A stretch of DNA of 64,000 nucleotides from Sternotherus odoratus (lineage: Eukaryota > Chordata > Testudines > Kinosternidae), in NCBI GenBank assembly GCA_032164245.1, contig JAVMKO010000003.1, positions 36,637,890-36,701,889 of the forward strand, read 5' to 3'. Below are positions 32,747 to 45,815 of this stretch, piece after piece. Below the pieces are notes generated by a model. That model did not search any database. It had not been told where the DNA came from and saw nothing but the letters and a program-made list of their open reading frames with translations. The position numbers and the translations under genes are program-made. How positions within the stretch are numbered: position 1 is the first letter of the stretch; each line of letters starts with the position of its first letter.

Positions 32747-33514
32747 TTCTTTTATCCAATGGCAGATGCAGTACCCATCACACATCAAATACCCAATTTG
32801 GAAAGTAAGGACTGTGTGTCCAGGTGCTTGGAATGAATCACACTGAGAACACCACCTCAGGACAGACAATCCCCCCAAACAAGTGGTTTATTCTATAATT
32901 AGGTTCACCAAGACAATAACAAAAGAGTTTCTATAGCAGCACATTGGTTAACAAGAAGCCAAACACAGTTCTCTTTAGGCATTCCAGCTCTGGGTTCCTA
33001 TCCAAACAAATTGATCTAATATAGTCATGGGGTTACTGAAAAGCCAATTCATTGTATGTGAGGTTCTACTGATCCCAAAGGATCCAATACTTACCCCCTG
33101 GTCAATATGTACTTCAGATCTTACCCAAATATCACACTGTCAGCCAATCCTGACAGTAAACTAACTAAAGATTTCTTAATAAAAGAAGAGTGTTATTGAA
33201 TGATTAAAAGATTATATACATTACAAATGCTTGCAGGTCCTTATAGCAAATTTGTAGTAGTGATAGATGAGTCTGCTGTCTTACAAAAGTCTTTTGAATC
33301 ATCCCAAATGGTTAGAATGCAAATGAAGTTTAGCTGTAGAATCTGATAGTCATTCTTTGCATTATCCAGGGTATTCCAAGTAACTGCATGGAGATCCCAG
33401 TCCTTCAGCTTGAATCTTTCCATTTAGAGTTCAGCAGACTAGAGATGCTGGATCAGACCTTAGGTTTCAATTTTTTAGCTGAAGCAGGCAGTCAAGTTTT
33501 TTGAACATAGCATG

Positions 33515-34590
33515 TGTCACAGTACTGAAATAGTTTGGTACCGTGTAGATCAATGGGTGCATGAAATATTATGGGAAGGGGGTCATAACAGGTGTCTTAT
33601 GTATGTATCTATTCCATATGTGTGTATCTAACTTTAGTTACAAAATAGATACACACATATGGAATAAAGCTTCAAGCTGTACTTCAAGCTTAGGCTTGGC
33701 TCCTGTGAAGGCTCAGACAGGCTGGGGCTGCCTGATGGCCCATTAAGGGACATCAACCACACAATGAATTTTGTATATGCCTGTCCACACCCAAGCTGCT
33801 CTAGGAATGTCACTGCCTGGTCAGAAACTGAATCCTGGAGAAGTCTGGTGATTGGACCTTGTGACTGAGCCTCCATTTTGCAACCGGACTCTGCAGAAGA
33901 AGGAGGAGGGTCTTGGCCCAGAAGAAAGTCGATAAAGCCTGGAAGAACATTCCCCATTTTGTCTTTACCTCCAGACTTCAGCCTGCCTTGTTTCCAGCTT
34001 TGGATGGAACTTCGCTACTCTGGGAACTCTGGACAATGGTACTGACCCATCTCAGCAGAGATGTTTTCCAAAGACTTTGATTTGAACCTGCAGTTTATTC
34101 TACCTTTGCTGCAAGCCTGTACTAAGAGATGTGCCATTACTGCATGTAATTGATTTCTTTTAACCATTCTTAACCCTCACCTATACCTTTTTCCTTTTAT
34201 AATAAACCTTTAGATTTTAGATTCTAAAGGATTGGCAATAGCGTGATTTGTGGTAAGATCTGATTTGTATATTGACCTGGGTCTGGGGCCTGATTCTTTG
34301 GAATTTGGGGAGAACAGTTTTCTTTATTTGGGGGATTGGTTTTCATAACCATTGATCCCCAGGACAGGTGGCTGCTGGTGGTGATACTGGGAATCTGGAG
34401 TGTCTTAAGGGGATTGCTTGTGTGACTTGTGGTTAGCCAGTGGGGTGAGACCAAAGTCTTTTCTGTTTAGCTGGTTTGGTTTACCTTAGTGTGGAAAAAC
34501 CCCAGCTTTGGGCTGTAGTTGCCCCTTTGGAAGCAATCTGTCCTGATCTGACACTCTCAGTTGGATCACACTAGGAACAGCACCGTCACA
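33515..34590 (+). mobile_element. Solo LTR of an endogenous retrovirus-like element (copy 2)
   Basis: Homologous end to end with 10834-11887: begins TGTCACAGTACTGAAATAG, ends CACCGTCACA, and is flanked by the exact 5-bp repeat GCATG (33510-33514, 34591-34595). It is 1076 bp long. The TATA position carries GATAAAG, so the promoter of this copy looks damaged, while the AATAAA at about 34200 is kept. A 20-bp perfect inverted repeat (ATTCCATATGTGTGTATCTA at 33611-33630 and its complement at 33646-33665) is present here but has no matching right arm in copy 1. Confidence 0.92.
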
Positions 34591-34680
34591 GCATGTGACT
34601 GAGGATTCTTCTCTGTTGAGCACCCACTGACCCACCACTTAGAAGTTAACATCCAATTTCCTATGCGTACACAACTATCC

Positions 34681-34738
34681 GAGAGAGAGCTGTGTTAATC
34701 TGTATCCACAAAAACAGCAAGGAGTCCAGTGGCACAAT
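34681..34738 (-). mobile_element. Fragment of the Penelope-like tail repeat
   Basis: On the - strand reads TGCCACTGGACTCCTTGCTG, then TTTTTGTGGATACAGATTA, then ACACAGCTCTC. This is the distal tail that follows the AAGGTGCCA phrase in related copies. It lacks the hammerhead-like core. Confidence 0.55.
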
Positions 34739-37229
34739 GCTTCTTGCTGTCATGGGTCATACACAGATTAGCTGGCTTGCCAGTGTCACCGGCTTGTACA
34801 TTAGTTAACTTTTTGGACCATAACTTCTGCAAGAGATGTGTCCTATTTGAAAGTAAGGTCCAGGAAAACAGAATTATAAACACACCTACTGTATTTTCAT
34901 GTTTACATCTGAAACCTATTAAGACATATGTAAATTTCAGCACATCTTTTAGTGCTGCAGAAGGTGAGGTATAATCTGCCTTCTGGTGTACCTGGAAAAA
35001 TAAATATAGTGTATGGAAAATGCCAGTTCTTCCACTTGAGCAATTAGACACTGCCTATAGTTGTATCTTTTCTGGGACACTATTTCAAGCCATGTCCAGA
35101 AGGTTGGTTAATGTACAGTCCTGTCTTGTTATTGGGTATTTGGTGTGAGATCATATCACAAAATATGTCAATTTATGAAAATCACTGTAAAAAAAGAATG
35201 TCACTTCCCACATTTGTAAATACTACCATCTTCAAATGGTGTTCATGTCCACCTGTCTACCCAAACAAGCAAGTGGATTTTGTGACTTTGACAGTGGTTG
35301 CTGATGTTATTAAACTGAAAGTGAAATGTCAGAAGACACAAGCATGCATTCAACTACCACGGTGAATGCTTCACACAAAAGAAAATGACTATTTCATAAC
35401 TTTATAGGAGTAGGATGGTAAAAAATATGGCTAGTCATCCTCTAATGTCATTCTGAAAGTTGTTAGTTCTGCTGGAAATATGGTCAGTGTCAAAAGAAGA
35501 AAATTGAATCCTGAACAAGATCACATTCCTAAAGAATTACAAGTCTATGGGCTAGGATTACATTTTGACTTTTCTCATAGTTTGGGTTGTTGCCAATCTT
35601 TAGTAATGTGGGATTTCTCTGACAGTCCCTTTTTTTCCTCCCCATAACACTGCTGAAGATGAAATATTTCTTACTGAAATAATGAGCTCTTACTTTCTGG
35701 CTACCTAGGCAGTGGTTCCTGTACAACAGAGGTGTTTGCTTGTGTTCAGCTGGAATGGAACTTCAAAAGGGATCTTACTGTGACAGGGGAAAATGCACTG
35801 CATGTGTCCTTAGCTTCATCTGCTTGATAGGTTACCCAGAAGGCAAATAGCAAACTTTCAGCTAGATTTGTTTTTTGCTGCTCACTTTTAATTAGACCCC
35901 CAAAGGCTTACTTATGCTTCTGAAATTTAGGGGAGATTACGTGAACAGAACCTGTCCTTTCTGAGTTAATTTAGTACTTGTGAAAAGTGTTGGAGTGACA
36001 GTTCTAGTCACCAAATCTTCCATTTACCTCCTTCAACAGATGCAGCATTTACAGAGGTAGTTTAAGCTCCCTCATACCAGCTTTATGATGTACCTGAACC
36101 TTGTACCTTGTCCTGGAGGAACCACTTCTGGTGCTAACAAGGAAGTTAATTCTCCATGCCTGTTCAGTCATTGGGCACCTCTGCTGAGATTGCTGAAACA
36201 GTTTTTTGCTGGTGGCTTTGTGGTGTGGATCCGTGTCAAACAGAAACTGCCCTCTCTATCCAGACTCATCTGCTTTGCAAAATATTAATTGGTTCTAGAT
36301 CCTTGTACAGTTCTTACTGCCTATATCACTTTTTGAAATCAAGTGAAATAAGACTTGTGTTGAGTAGTAGTTAGCTGTTCATTGACACCCCTTCATTTTC
36401 GATGCTTCTCAGATCTGGAATAGCCTTTTGGGTTCTGCTTCCCGAGGAGGGGCGCTGTTAGGGTTTTCAATCTAATTCTGGGAACATGTTTTTTGACTTG
36501 TTTGATCTTCACTGTCAAGAGCAGTAGTCATGATGTTGAACAGTGATGTGGTTTATGATTCATAGTTTGAAATGCTTTATGCAAAGCTTTGGTCATGGAT
36601 ATAACTGCAGTAGCACTCAGCTTGTGTGGAGAAGTGTACCTTCCTTTGTATGGTCCTTCTGTCTGCACTTAAATACACATTTGAGTATTGTCCCATTATC
36701 CGCCTCCTATGCCTCTACATAGACGTATATTGAAGGATATGGTTTCAAAGGTGCACAGCATTTCGGCTGCAGAATTTCCCTTGACTTTATTATGCGTTGT
36801 GCAGATAAAACCTCACACCGTGTTTTAAGCATGTAGGTCTTGAATGTGTGTGTTACGCTGTGATGTGTACTGTGACGTTCTATTTCAGGATCCCCACAGG
36901 TCTAACATCAAATGTGCATCAGGGTGTGTTGGGCTCTTGCAGTGGCATCTTTTTATTGTTATTTAAATCTAAGTAAATACATAAATGTAATGATGAAATC
37001 TCGGTACTTGTCAGCTCTGCAGCGATGGCCAATAACTGTGTCAGTTAGTACTGGTTGTAATTATTTTTGTATGTGTGACGTGGAGATGAAAAACTGAACA
37101 ACTGAGTTGTCCTCCATCATTCTTCCCATGACCTCAGCCGCAGAAGTCAAATGGTACCAATCATCCCTGCCTTGGGCTTGTTTTTCCTGGTCATTTTGAT
37201 TGATATGAAATAATGCCACTACATTATTA

Positions 37230-38400
37230 TTATGCTATGGAGTGTGCCTCTAGGTGAGCCTCTCCATCACTGAGTCCATCCCTGGAATTCTTAAAAGATG
37301 TCCCAGATATGTCCATCTCTTCTTTCATATTTGTATTGTTGTAGGTAGTTGTGCCTATTCTATGACTTTTTAATTACTTATTTTATCAGTCCATTTTACT
37401 TTGATTATTCTAGGCAGACACATTCATTGAAAGCTCTTTAGTTTGCATACACTAGACTTACTATATTCCCAGGTCTCTAATCTACATAGGAAGATACTTA
37501 GAACATTGCTTCCAAAGATCTTAAGTTTGGTGGTTTTGCTAATCACATTGAATGTCCATAAGGTATTGAGTTTTTTAAATACAACACTTACTTTTCCTAT
37601 TGTGGACTTTACATCAAACACAATCATCCGTATCATGAGTGACAGACCTGAGAAGTGAAATTAATAATCGTTTTCAAAGCTTTACCTTCCATGTAGATAC
37701 AATCAGGCAAATTAATTTTCATAACTTACACAGGATTGATTTGGGAAAAAACCATCTGGTTGTTCCTCTTTGTCTGTTATCTACGACCACTCTAATTCTA
37801 TTTAGGGTAATAACACAGAAAGCTTTCCCTGGAATTGAAAGCAGCAAAATCCCATGCCACTTATTACAATCACTCTAATCTCCTCCTTTGGGGAGTTTGA
37901 TTATAATCCCCCTCTTTGTTCTTCTGGGGATATGTTCCTTCTCCCATGCCAAATTGAACAGGCATAGCAGGATTTTGATGTTGACTTCTCCACTTACATT
38001 AAGCAGTGTTGCTGTGATTTGATCTTCATCTGGTGATATATTGTTCTTTAATCTTACAATTGCTACTTTCAATTAATCCACTTTCATCTTTTTTCCCTTG
38101 TCAAAATCAAATATTATTCCTGAAGGGGAAGTCTGCTAAGGATACCATGGAAATGTTCTGTCCATCTTTTGCTCTGCTAAGTTAAGGGTTTTCACTTGTT
38201 TATCTTTATTGGACTTTCCCCATTGCAGCTAAAATCTCCCGCAAATCAATTAGTGGTTTTAAAAAGAGTTTACATCTTCTTATCATAGTTGCCATTTCTG
38301 TTTCCAATATCTGCCTTTTGATATATGCTCTTTTTATCCTTTCTGGCTGGTTTTTTAAATGGTTTCATCTTTGTCCCTCTATTCCTCTTTTTGTTTATCT
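37230..38400 (-). pseudogene. RTE-type LINE reverse transcriptase remnant
   Basis: Pieces of one reverse-transcriptase polyprotein lie in order on the - strand, in shifting frames. Near 38220-38110 is a linker like KTLNLAEQKMDRTF. At 38072-37875 is the fingers region with RLKNNISPDEDQIT, LLCLFNLAWEKEHIPRR and GIIIKLPKGGD. At about 37870-37780 is WRGITLLSIPGKAF followed by LNRI. At 37620-37440 is the C-terminal region ending SIFLCRLETW, and at about 37325-37265 KRWTYLGHLLRIPGMDS. The segment order and these motifs are typical of RTE clade LINEs. The palm part with the YADD-type catalytic motif is missing, so this copy has an internal deletion as well as stops. Confidence 0.75.
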
Positions 38401-38415
38401 TCTTCTGGCCATAAG

Positions 38416-39139
38416 TAAGGCGCCGAGTCTGTCATGTAGGTTACAGAAGTCACGGAGTCCGTGATTTTCTGTGACCTCCGTGACTTTTGCAGCAGCTGGT
38501 GTTGGCTTGGGGACTACCGGAGTTGGGCAGCCCCTGGGCCAGCAGCAGCAGTTTGATGTGTGGGAGGGGGCTCAGGGCTAGGGGCAGAGGGTTGGGGAGT
38601 GTGGTGGGGGCACTTACCTTGGGATGGGGGCCCTCCCCACCTCCCAATGGCTCCTAGGCAGAAGGGCCAGGGGGCTCAGCATACTGCCTCCCCCCCACAG
38701 CTCCCATTTGCTGCAGTTCCTGGCCAAAAGAAGCTGTGCAGCTGGCATTTGTGGTGGGAACAGCGCACGGAGCCCCCTGGCCACTCCACCAGCTAGGAGC
38801 TGCAGGGACACATGGAGTCAGATAGTGAGCCCCTGTCAGCCCTCCCAACTTTTCCCCACAAACACAAGCAGGGGCCCTAGGCCACATGCTACAGAAGCCC
38901 CTCACTCCCCAGCACCAGCAGGGGTTCCGGGCCATGTGCCACAGCCCACACACCCCTCCGCAGCACCAGCAGGGGGCCCAGGCCACCTCCCATAGAGGAA
39001 CAGAAGCCCCTCACCCAAGTTTTAGTTATATAATATATAGTAAAAGTCATGGACAGATCACAGGCTGTGAGTTTTTGTTTACTGCCTGTGTCCTGTCCAT
39101 GACAATTACTAAAAACACCATGACTAAAACGTAGCCTTA
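38416..39139. mobile_element. hAT-like element with 8-bp target duplication and GC-rich core
   Basis: Runs from TAAGGCGCCGAGTCTGTCAT to TGACTAAAACGTAGCCTTA. Flanks GCCATAAG (38408-38415) and GTCATAAG (39140-39147) agree at 7 of 8 positions. Subterminal blocks repeat TCACGGAGTCCGTGA and TCATGGACAG...TGTCCATGAC hairpins. The centre contains a short minisatellite with CAGCACCAGCAGGGG at 38909 and 38961. The - and + strand frames across the GC-rich core are composition artefacts. Confidence 0.75.
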
Positions 39140-40099
39140 GTCATAAGGAATTGAGTAGATTTAATATATCAAATTTTCATTCTACAGCAGGTTTGACATG
39201 CCATTGCTAATCTGCCATTAACCTTCCTACCTTTGCTAAATCCAAGGATAATCGTTGTTGTATGAATATAAGATTTTTTTCCATACTATTTCTTTATCTT
39301 AAAAAGATAAATCATATTTAAAAGTTTGTTTGAAAGCTGAAATTCAACATCTGAGTGCACCAACTCATTCTGCTGTTTCACTGAACAACAGTGCATGGGT
39401 AACAACTTTCAGTTCCTACAAACCTGACCATCATATGAATCTTTGGCAGGGTCCATATTGTGTAGCCAATCCCCGGATACATTCAGCCCCCCTAGCTTGC
39501 TCGTGGCCAAAGATTATCCAGTTGACCGATTTAACAAACAAGTTTTATGCAGAATGATCATTCTCCCATTACTCTAATTTCTAATTAACACAGGAGGCCC
39601 ATGTAGAATTTGGTTATTGTGTCTAATATCTCTCATACCATACTGCCTCCACTATATAATAACCAAGCTATAGATAGAGGAGAGAACATTGGAGCAGCTA
39701 GCAACATATCAAATCATGATGTTCTTTAAAAGTTATAGATTTATACACATTAGTTGATGGAAAATACTGAAGTAGTTCTCTTGCCCATGACCACCAATGC
39801 AGGATTCTACCCACATGTATATTTTTGAATATAAGTGGGAATTCTAGTGTGTCACATCGGGGACTATTCCACACTAATTTCAGTTAGCTTGGCAATCGAG
39901 TAGATCCCTAAATCTTTCTTCATTAATTTTAATTCAGATTTACCATTCCATTAATTCTCTAAGTACCTATGAAGCACCAAAAGTAGGCAGTGGTTCCTTC
40001 AGATGTGGACTTGGCTGAGAACTCTTAGGAATACCTATATTATTCAAAAATATGTTTTAATGTTCGGTATGGCACAAAGGGAGAAAAATCTAGCTACTT

Positions 40100-40335
40100 A
40101 CTGCTTTTGTCACTCTTCTATGAATTTGCTCCAATTTGTTGACATTTTTCTAGCGTTGAACACCCCAGAGTGGGATGTGCCCATATAAAAAAGAGCAATC
40201 ACCTCCATGGATGATGATGTGATGCTTTTGTATTGTTGCCCAAAATTGCATCAACCTTTTTTGCCAGCATGTCATATATTACAAGGTTATTATATCCTGT
40301 CTCTCATGGATATCAGCATTATTGTTTTTTAACTA
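40100..40335 (-). mobile_element. Old CR1-like LINE fragment
   Basis: On the + strand the phrases CTCCAATTTGTTGACATTTT, CTAGCGTTGAACACCCCAGA and GTGGGATGTGCCCATA follow the reverse complement of the CR1 3' region (CTCCAATTTGTCAATGTC... type). It is strongly diverged. Confidence 0.55.
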
Positions 40336-41036
40336 TCTTATTTCTTTGCATCGCTGTGTTTTTATTACTTTTCTGAGTTGTATCTCATTTTATTTTGCAC
40401 TTCTATTTTTAGATAAGGTTAGTTATTTAAAAAGTTGAGTGCTCACTACTCATAAAAGGTGCCAGATTGACAGCCCCAGAAGCCAATATCCTTTTTCTCC
40501 TTAGTAAGTCTCTTTGTGTTCTCTTTTGTCCTCAGTGCTGTTTGCAAAACCTCCGAATTTACTGTGCTCTGTGAATTTAATTAGCATCAACAAAATGAGA
40601 CATTGAAATGGGTTGTGAAGTATTAATAGCATTACAAGCTCAAGAAAGAGCAGACCCAGGTTTTGGTTTTTGGCTTTTTGTTGGATAAAAAAATCTTTAA
40701 ATGATTCATAAGAAGCTGGACCTCAATTCCTCCTACCCCCTCCTCTTTCTTTCCTTCCTCTGCCTAGTCATGTATTTATTCTCCTATTTTATTACTGTTT
40801 ATTACTGTTACTCCCCCACTCCAATATGGTATGTCCATAAAGCATTCTGTTTTTGTAGCATCTAGTTTTTCAGCTTTGACAAGTTGTGAAAGTGTTGTTG
40901 CATAATTCTGTCAGAGAGCCTGTGATATGGAATATTTTGAGACACATACAGGCTGTAAGATATTTGCCTTTTAGTACTTTTCATTGTCTGGTGGGGGTTT
41001 TATTGAAAATCAATAAAAATGTCCTGTGATGTGTTC

Positions 41037-41885
41037 TGTCACAGACACCCCCCACTCCCTGGAACTGCCACCCGATGTGCTGAAATTATCTCTGAGCCCA
41101 TTTTCCCTGCTAGCTTGGGACTTCCAGGACCCTGCCTTGTTGAGCCAGACACGCCAGCCTGCTGCAACACAGATCCAGGTTCTGGTCCATGCCCCCAAAG
41201 CTGCAGATTAAACTGAAAATAATAGCTCAGCCGGTTAGCTGTCTCCAGCACCCAGACACCCAGTTCCCAATGGGATCCAAACCCCAAATAAATCTGTTTT
41301 GACTCTGTCTAAGGCTTATAAAGGGTAAATTCATAAATTGTCTGCCCTTTATAACACTGATAGAGGGAGAGAGATGCACAGCTGTTTGCTCCACCAGATA
41401 TTAATCACTTATTCTGGGTTTATTAATAAACAAAAGTGACTTTATTAAATATGAAAAGTAGGATTTAAGTGGTTTCAAGTAATAACAGAAGAACAGAGTA
41501 AGTCGGCAAGCAAAATAAAGCAAAAACATGGAAGTCTATACCTAATACTTTAAGAAACTGAGGTAATATCTCTGAGATATTCTTAAATTATTAGGCTTAG
41601 ACTTCCAATAAGCTTCTTTCACAGATTGGACTCAATCCTTTGCCCTGGTACAGTCCTTGTTAGTTCTAGCAGACATCTCAGGTGGTAAGCAGGGGTTTTC
41701 TCATGACTGGCAGCCCCTTTGTCCTGCTCCATCACCTTTTTATAGCTTTTGAACAAGGCAGGAATCTTTTGTCTGGGCTTGGCACCCACCACACACTCTG
41801 AATGGGAAAGTACAAGATTAAAGACGGATTCCAGTATCAGCGGTCACATGGTCACATGTCCTTAGAGACCCTAGCCTCCATTTAT
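41037..41885. mobile_element. LTR-like sequence, unclassified
   Basis: Begins TGTCACAGACACCCCCCACT. It contains TTTATTAATAAACAAAAGTG and a TTTATAGCTTTTGAACAAGG segment, suggesting an LTR read on the opposite strand with its poly(A) signal and TATA box. It ends against the CR1 at 41886. No target duplication was seen, so class and orientation are uncertain. Confidence 0.4.
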
Positions 41886-42310
41886 AGAATCAATCATAGA
41901 ATATCTAGTCCAACCCTCTGATCAAAGCAGGACCAATACCCAACTAAATCATCCCAGCCAGGGCTTTGTCAAGCCTGACCTTAAAAACCTCTAAGGAAGG
42001 AGATTCCTCCACCTCCCCAGGTAACCCATTCCAATGCTTGACCACCCTCCTAGTGAAAAAGTTTTCCTAATATCCAACCTAAACCTCCCCCACTGCAACT
42101 TGAGGCCATTACTCCTTGTTCTGTCATCTGGTACCACTGAGAACAGTCTAAATCCATCCTCTTTAGAACCCCCTTTCAGGTAGTTGAAAGCAGCTATCAA
42201 ATCTCCCCTCCGTCTTCTCTTTCAGAGACTAAATAATCCCAGTTCCCTCAGACTCTTCTCATAAGTCATGTGCTCCAGCCCCCTAATCATGTGGCTCAGC
42301 TTTATGATTT
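41886..42310 (-). mobile_element. CR1 LINE 3' end
   Basis: On + it reads ATCATAGAATATCTAGTCCA, then CAACCCTCTGATCAAAGCAG, CATCCCAGCCAGGGCTTTGT, ACCTCTAAGGAAGGAGATTC, ACCCATTCCAATGCTTGACC, and TCTTCTCATAAGTCATGTGC. This is the reverse complement of the classic archosaur/turtle CR1 3' end, including the terminal TCTATGAT-type repeat. A broken RT frame is readable on the - strand. Confidence 0.88.
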
Positions 42311-45138
42311 GGGCAAGCTCTGTATAGCAGTAAATTGGAGCTGGAGCCACCACAACAGGAGGCTGTGGGCAGGTTTGGGGGGATGGTCCCCACTCGCTGT
42401 CCTGGCACCCCTGCACATGAAGCCCCAGGGAAGAAAGGGGAGCCAGAGAGCAGAGCAGAGTGGAGACCAAACGGCTGCCTTGCAGAGAGGGGGGCAGCTG
42501 GCGTGCTGGGGGGGCGACCCTTGCCCAGCCATGGTGAGCTAGGCACTCTGCTGCTCCCCCTCCCTGAAGGGCAGCTGCTTAGTTCTGGATCTTGCTCCTG
42601 CGCTACCTGAGGCTTCATGTCCAGGGGCACCGGAGCAGCATACACCAAAATCTGGCTGTGCTCTTGTGACCAGGAAGCAGCTCTCTTTGCAAAATATTTC
42701 CTCTGATCGGTCTCAATTGAGGCTCTTCAAGAGTGTGCTTGCAGACCCATATTCAGCAGACAATGGGCTAACACTGACCTGAGTCAGCTGCTCTGTGGAG
42801 CCTCCTTGTGGCTCACCTGGGGAATTAGCTTGCCACTCTTTGCGCTGTCTGGCAGTCATTCAGCCTGTTGCCCCAGTCACTTGTTCTGCCGCCGCTCTCC
42901 TGCTAGTCCAGAGCTGCAGCACCTCTCCTTCGTGGCTTAAACCTCCAACCAAGTCACAATCATCTTCCCCTTCCCGGGTCTCATCAGAGTCTCCTGCCAC
43001 AAAGTTTCAGTCTCCATCTCCACTGTGCTGACAGTGCCACTCCCATAGTAGCTGCTAGGGGAAACCGAGCCCACCCTTATGTCCTTGGTCTGTTTCGAGC
43101 TCTGGTTCTCAATTTAATGCTATTTTTTCCTTTGTAATTTTGTATCAGAAAGAAGCACTTCCTAGTCACTGATTCTTATTATAATAAATGGAAAGGGTTC
43201 TTTCCTAAGAAAAACCCACTAATGAACTGCCTTTTGAGTATTCTTTTACATAAATAGACATAATAAGTGAAACTATAAAAGTGGCCTCAATCCAGAATTT
43301 TATTTTGTTTCTGTAATCAATTTCAGAAACACTTAGTATAATTTAGACAGCTAACTAACTTGTGGTGTCTAAAAACAATCATTTGCATCTACAATTATGC
43401 CCACAGTGTATCATGGTCACAATATTATAGACTTTTAAAAAATATATCCCGGTTTAGGCTGTGCTGTTTTTATATAAATATTTGCACACAGTTATACAGA
43501 GTTGTGTAAGAATCTGAAAAACCACACTACAGTTATAAAAAAAGATGGTAAAATCATGTACGTATGAGATATATGCACCAAGAACACTTAAAATAATTTT
43601 AGGTAATTGTAAGAGTGGGGGTACCGCAGCCTCTGTGCTCTTGAGTACAAGGACTGGGACTCTTTTTTAGCCAGACCACTTAACTCTAGCTGCTTCCCAG
43701 TCAAGTTAATTCTCTACACCCCAAGACTCCCCCTTTTACCAGTTGGGTTCTTGGGGAACCACGGCTGCCACCATCTCAGTAGATATCCAAGGCCCTGGAT
43801 GGGGGTACTCAGACTCCCCCCAACCTCCGTCTGTTCCCCCTCCCCCTTCACCCTACTCGTCTGAAGAGAGAGGCAGACTTCGTTCCTTAGCTCATACCCT
43901 GAGCTGTTTCTTATACCTACTTCCTCCCCTCCCCCCTCTCTTCCCAACCTGGAAGCAAAGGAAGCCTTAAGGGAAGTAAACCAGTCATTTTATAACTAAC
44001 AAGATTTAATAAAGAAAAAGATTAGAACATAGGCACAGTACAGCTTACAATTTAGAATTCTCTACTTCTCATCTGAAATGGACAGAGACACCCCAGATAG
44101 GCACAGACTTGATGCAAAATCAAAATATTTCTTACATTTAGCTAAGTAGGAATATAAGAAGGAATGTTGAGCCATCTCCACAGCTAGAGATGAGCTCTCG
44201 GACCCTGCCCCCTGCTGCATGGCCAGCAAAACGAAACCTAAACTCTAAAACCCCTCCCTCCCTCTCTCATGGCAGGGAGCTCTTACGTCACTTGTTCTCA
44301 GGTAACAGTAACTCTCTCCAGCACTTTACACTTATGACAGTAATGATACAATTTTTCAATATAATCTTTCCTAGGTAATATTACCTTGATATTAGCAGTG
44401 TTCCCTATATTCGGCAAATATTGACATAGTCAGTGCTATTTAGTTACTACAGCAGATGACCAGTTAAGTGTGACACTGTTAAAGCTTGTGGGTTCTTTTT
44501 AAATTAAGCATGGCCTAGACTGCAGCCATGCCACATTGTAATGTGATTTGTTATATCTCACAAGCAGAGCAAGGTTGAGCTAGAAAATTACTAAGCTATG
44601 AAGTTTACAAAGGGCCCCTATAGTAGAGCACCAGGAAGTGATATGGTGGTAATGTATCATTGAAGGCATTTTTCCTTTTAGAGAATGCATTTATCCCATT
44701 GTTGGTGATTATCAAAACGTGTGTGTGTAAAATCAAAGCTTTTCCTCTTTTCTTCCTAACTGATACATTTGGAGATGCCACCAACCAGTGTTTGTAAAAT
44801 CAGAATCACTTCCATGGGGGTTTATTGTAACATCACAACCAGTGAATTGTGATGTTACTGACTATATTAGATAGGAGGAAGTAAAGGAAGCATGTAATAA
44901 AGAAAGAAGAAAATAATAATTTCTTTGTATGTATCCAGATTTGTATATCATATCTGTCAATAAAATAACTCAGCATTGCACTCTTTCAATATATAGACTG
45001 TGGCAATTATGGTAAAAATATTCCAAAGCAGTTATGGTTTTATTTGGGTTTAGAGGGCAAATTGGAAGGAAACACACTGAATGAGAGGTTAGTTGAACCC
45101 TTCTGAAGTGTTACTTTATTGGTTTAGGATTAGTGTCT

Positions 45139-45815
45139 AAGGGTATATCTACACTTGCAGAATTTTTGCACTGTAAATTTCACCAGTGATAGGAAACTTG
45201 TGAAAGTAAAGCACTGGTTTGTTTACTCATTTAATTCCTCAAGCACCAGAGAGTGTTTACATTTGAAGCACTTCTATCGCTGATGAGAGCAGCACATCGA
45301 ATGACGCCATCCCATAGTGCAGCTCTCTCCATTTTGATGATGGGTCTTGTGGGAAGATGTGGGGGGGAGGGGAGAAGGGGAAGGTGACTGCAGGGGATCC
45401 TGAGTCCCTGCACAGCCTCTTCTCCCCAAACACTGATCAGCTCCAGTAGCTCAGCATTGCTTCAAGCAGAGGATCAGCGGCTCTCTCTGGAGCAGGCATT
45501 GTCACCTGGCCAGATAAGTGAGCAGTTGCCAAGAAAATAGGAAGGGGAGTTTCAAAGTTCCTGGGGCTTTACAGGAGGGAGGGGTGGTTGTCTGCTTGGC
45601 AACAGAGCAGCAGAGCTGCTGGCTAGAGTGGTCACCTAGGCATTGTGGGATATCCTCCGGAGGCTAAAAGCTGTGAAAACAGGAAGTGTCTTCACTTGCA
45701 CATCACCACAAAAGCATCACGGTAAGAGCTGCACGCCTCTCATGGAGGTGGTTTATTGTTCGTGGTGAAACTTCTGAGTTTCATCAGAAAAAGTCATTGG
45801 CAAATGTAGACGCTC
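45139..45815. mobile_element. MITE-like element of the GTCTACACT group
   Basis: Left end AGGGTATATCTACACTTGCA and right end GGCAAATGTAGACGCTCC are decayed inverted ends. The left interior GAATTTTTGCACTGTAAATT with the right GAAACTTCTGAGTTTCATC is a known turtle mosaic. The 121-codon frame at 45686-46051 crosses the right border and is not a gene. Confidence 0.5.

Noticed and set aside
10834..34590. The two matching LTRs as ends of one provirus
   Set aside because: Each has its own different exact 5-bp duplication (GCTGG and GCATG), and no gag, pol or env sequence lies between them, so they are separate solo LTRs.
38624..38995. Pro/Ala/His-rich frames of 110-123 codons
   Set aside because: They arise from the GC-rich core and minisatellite of the hAT-like element at 38416-39139.
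42283..42648. 121-codon - strand frame next to a CR1 end
   Set aside because: GC-rich DNA with overlapping frames on both strands and no homology; looks like repeat or chance.
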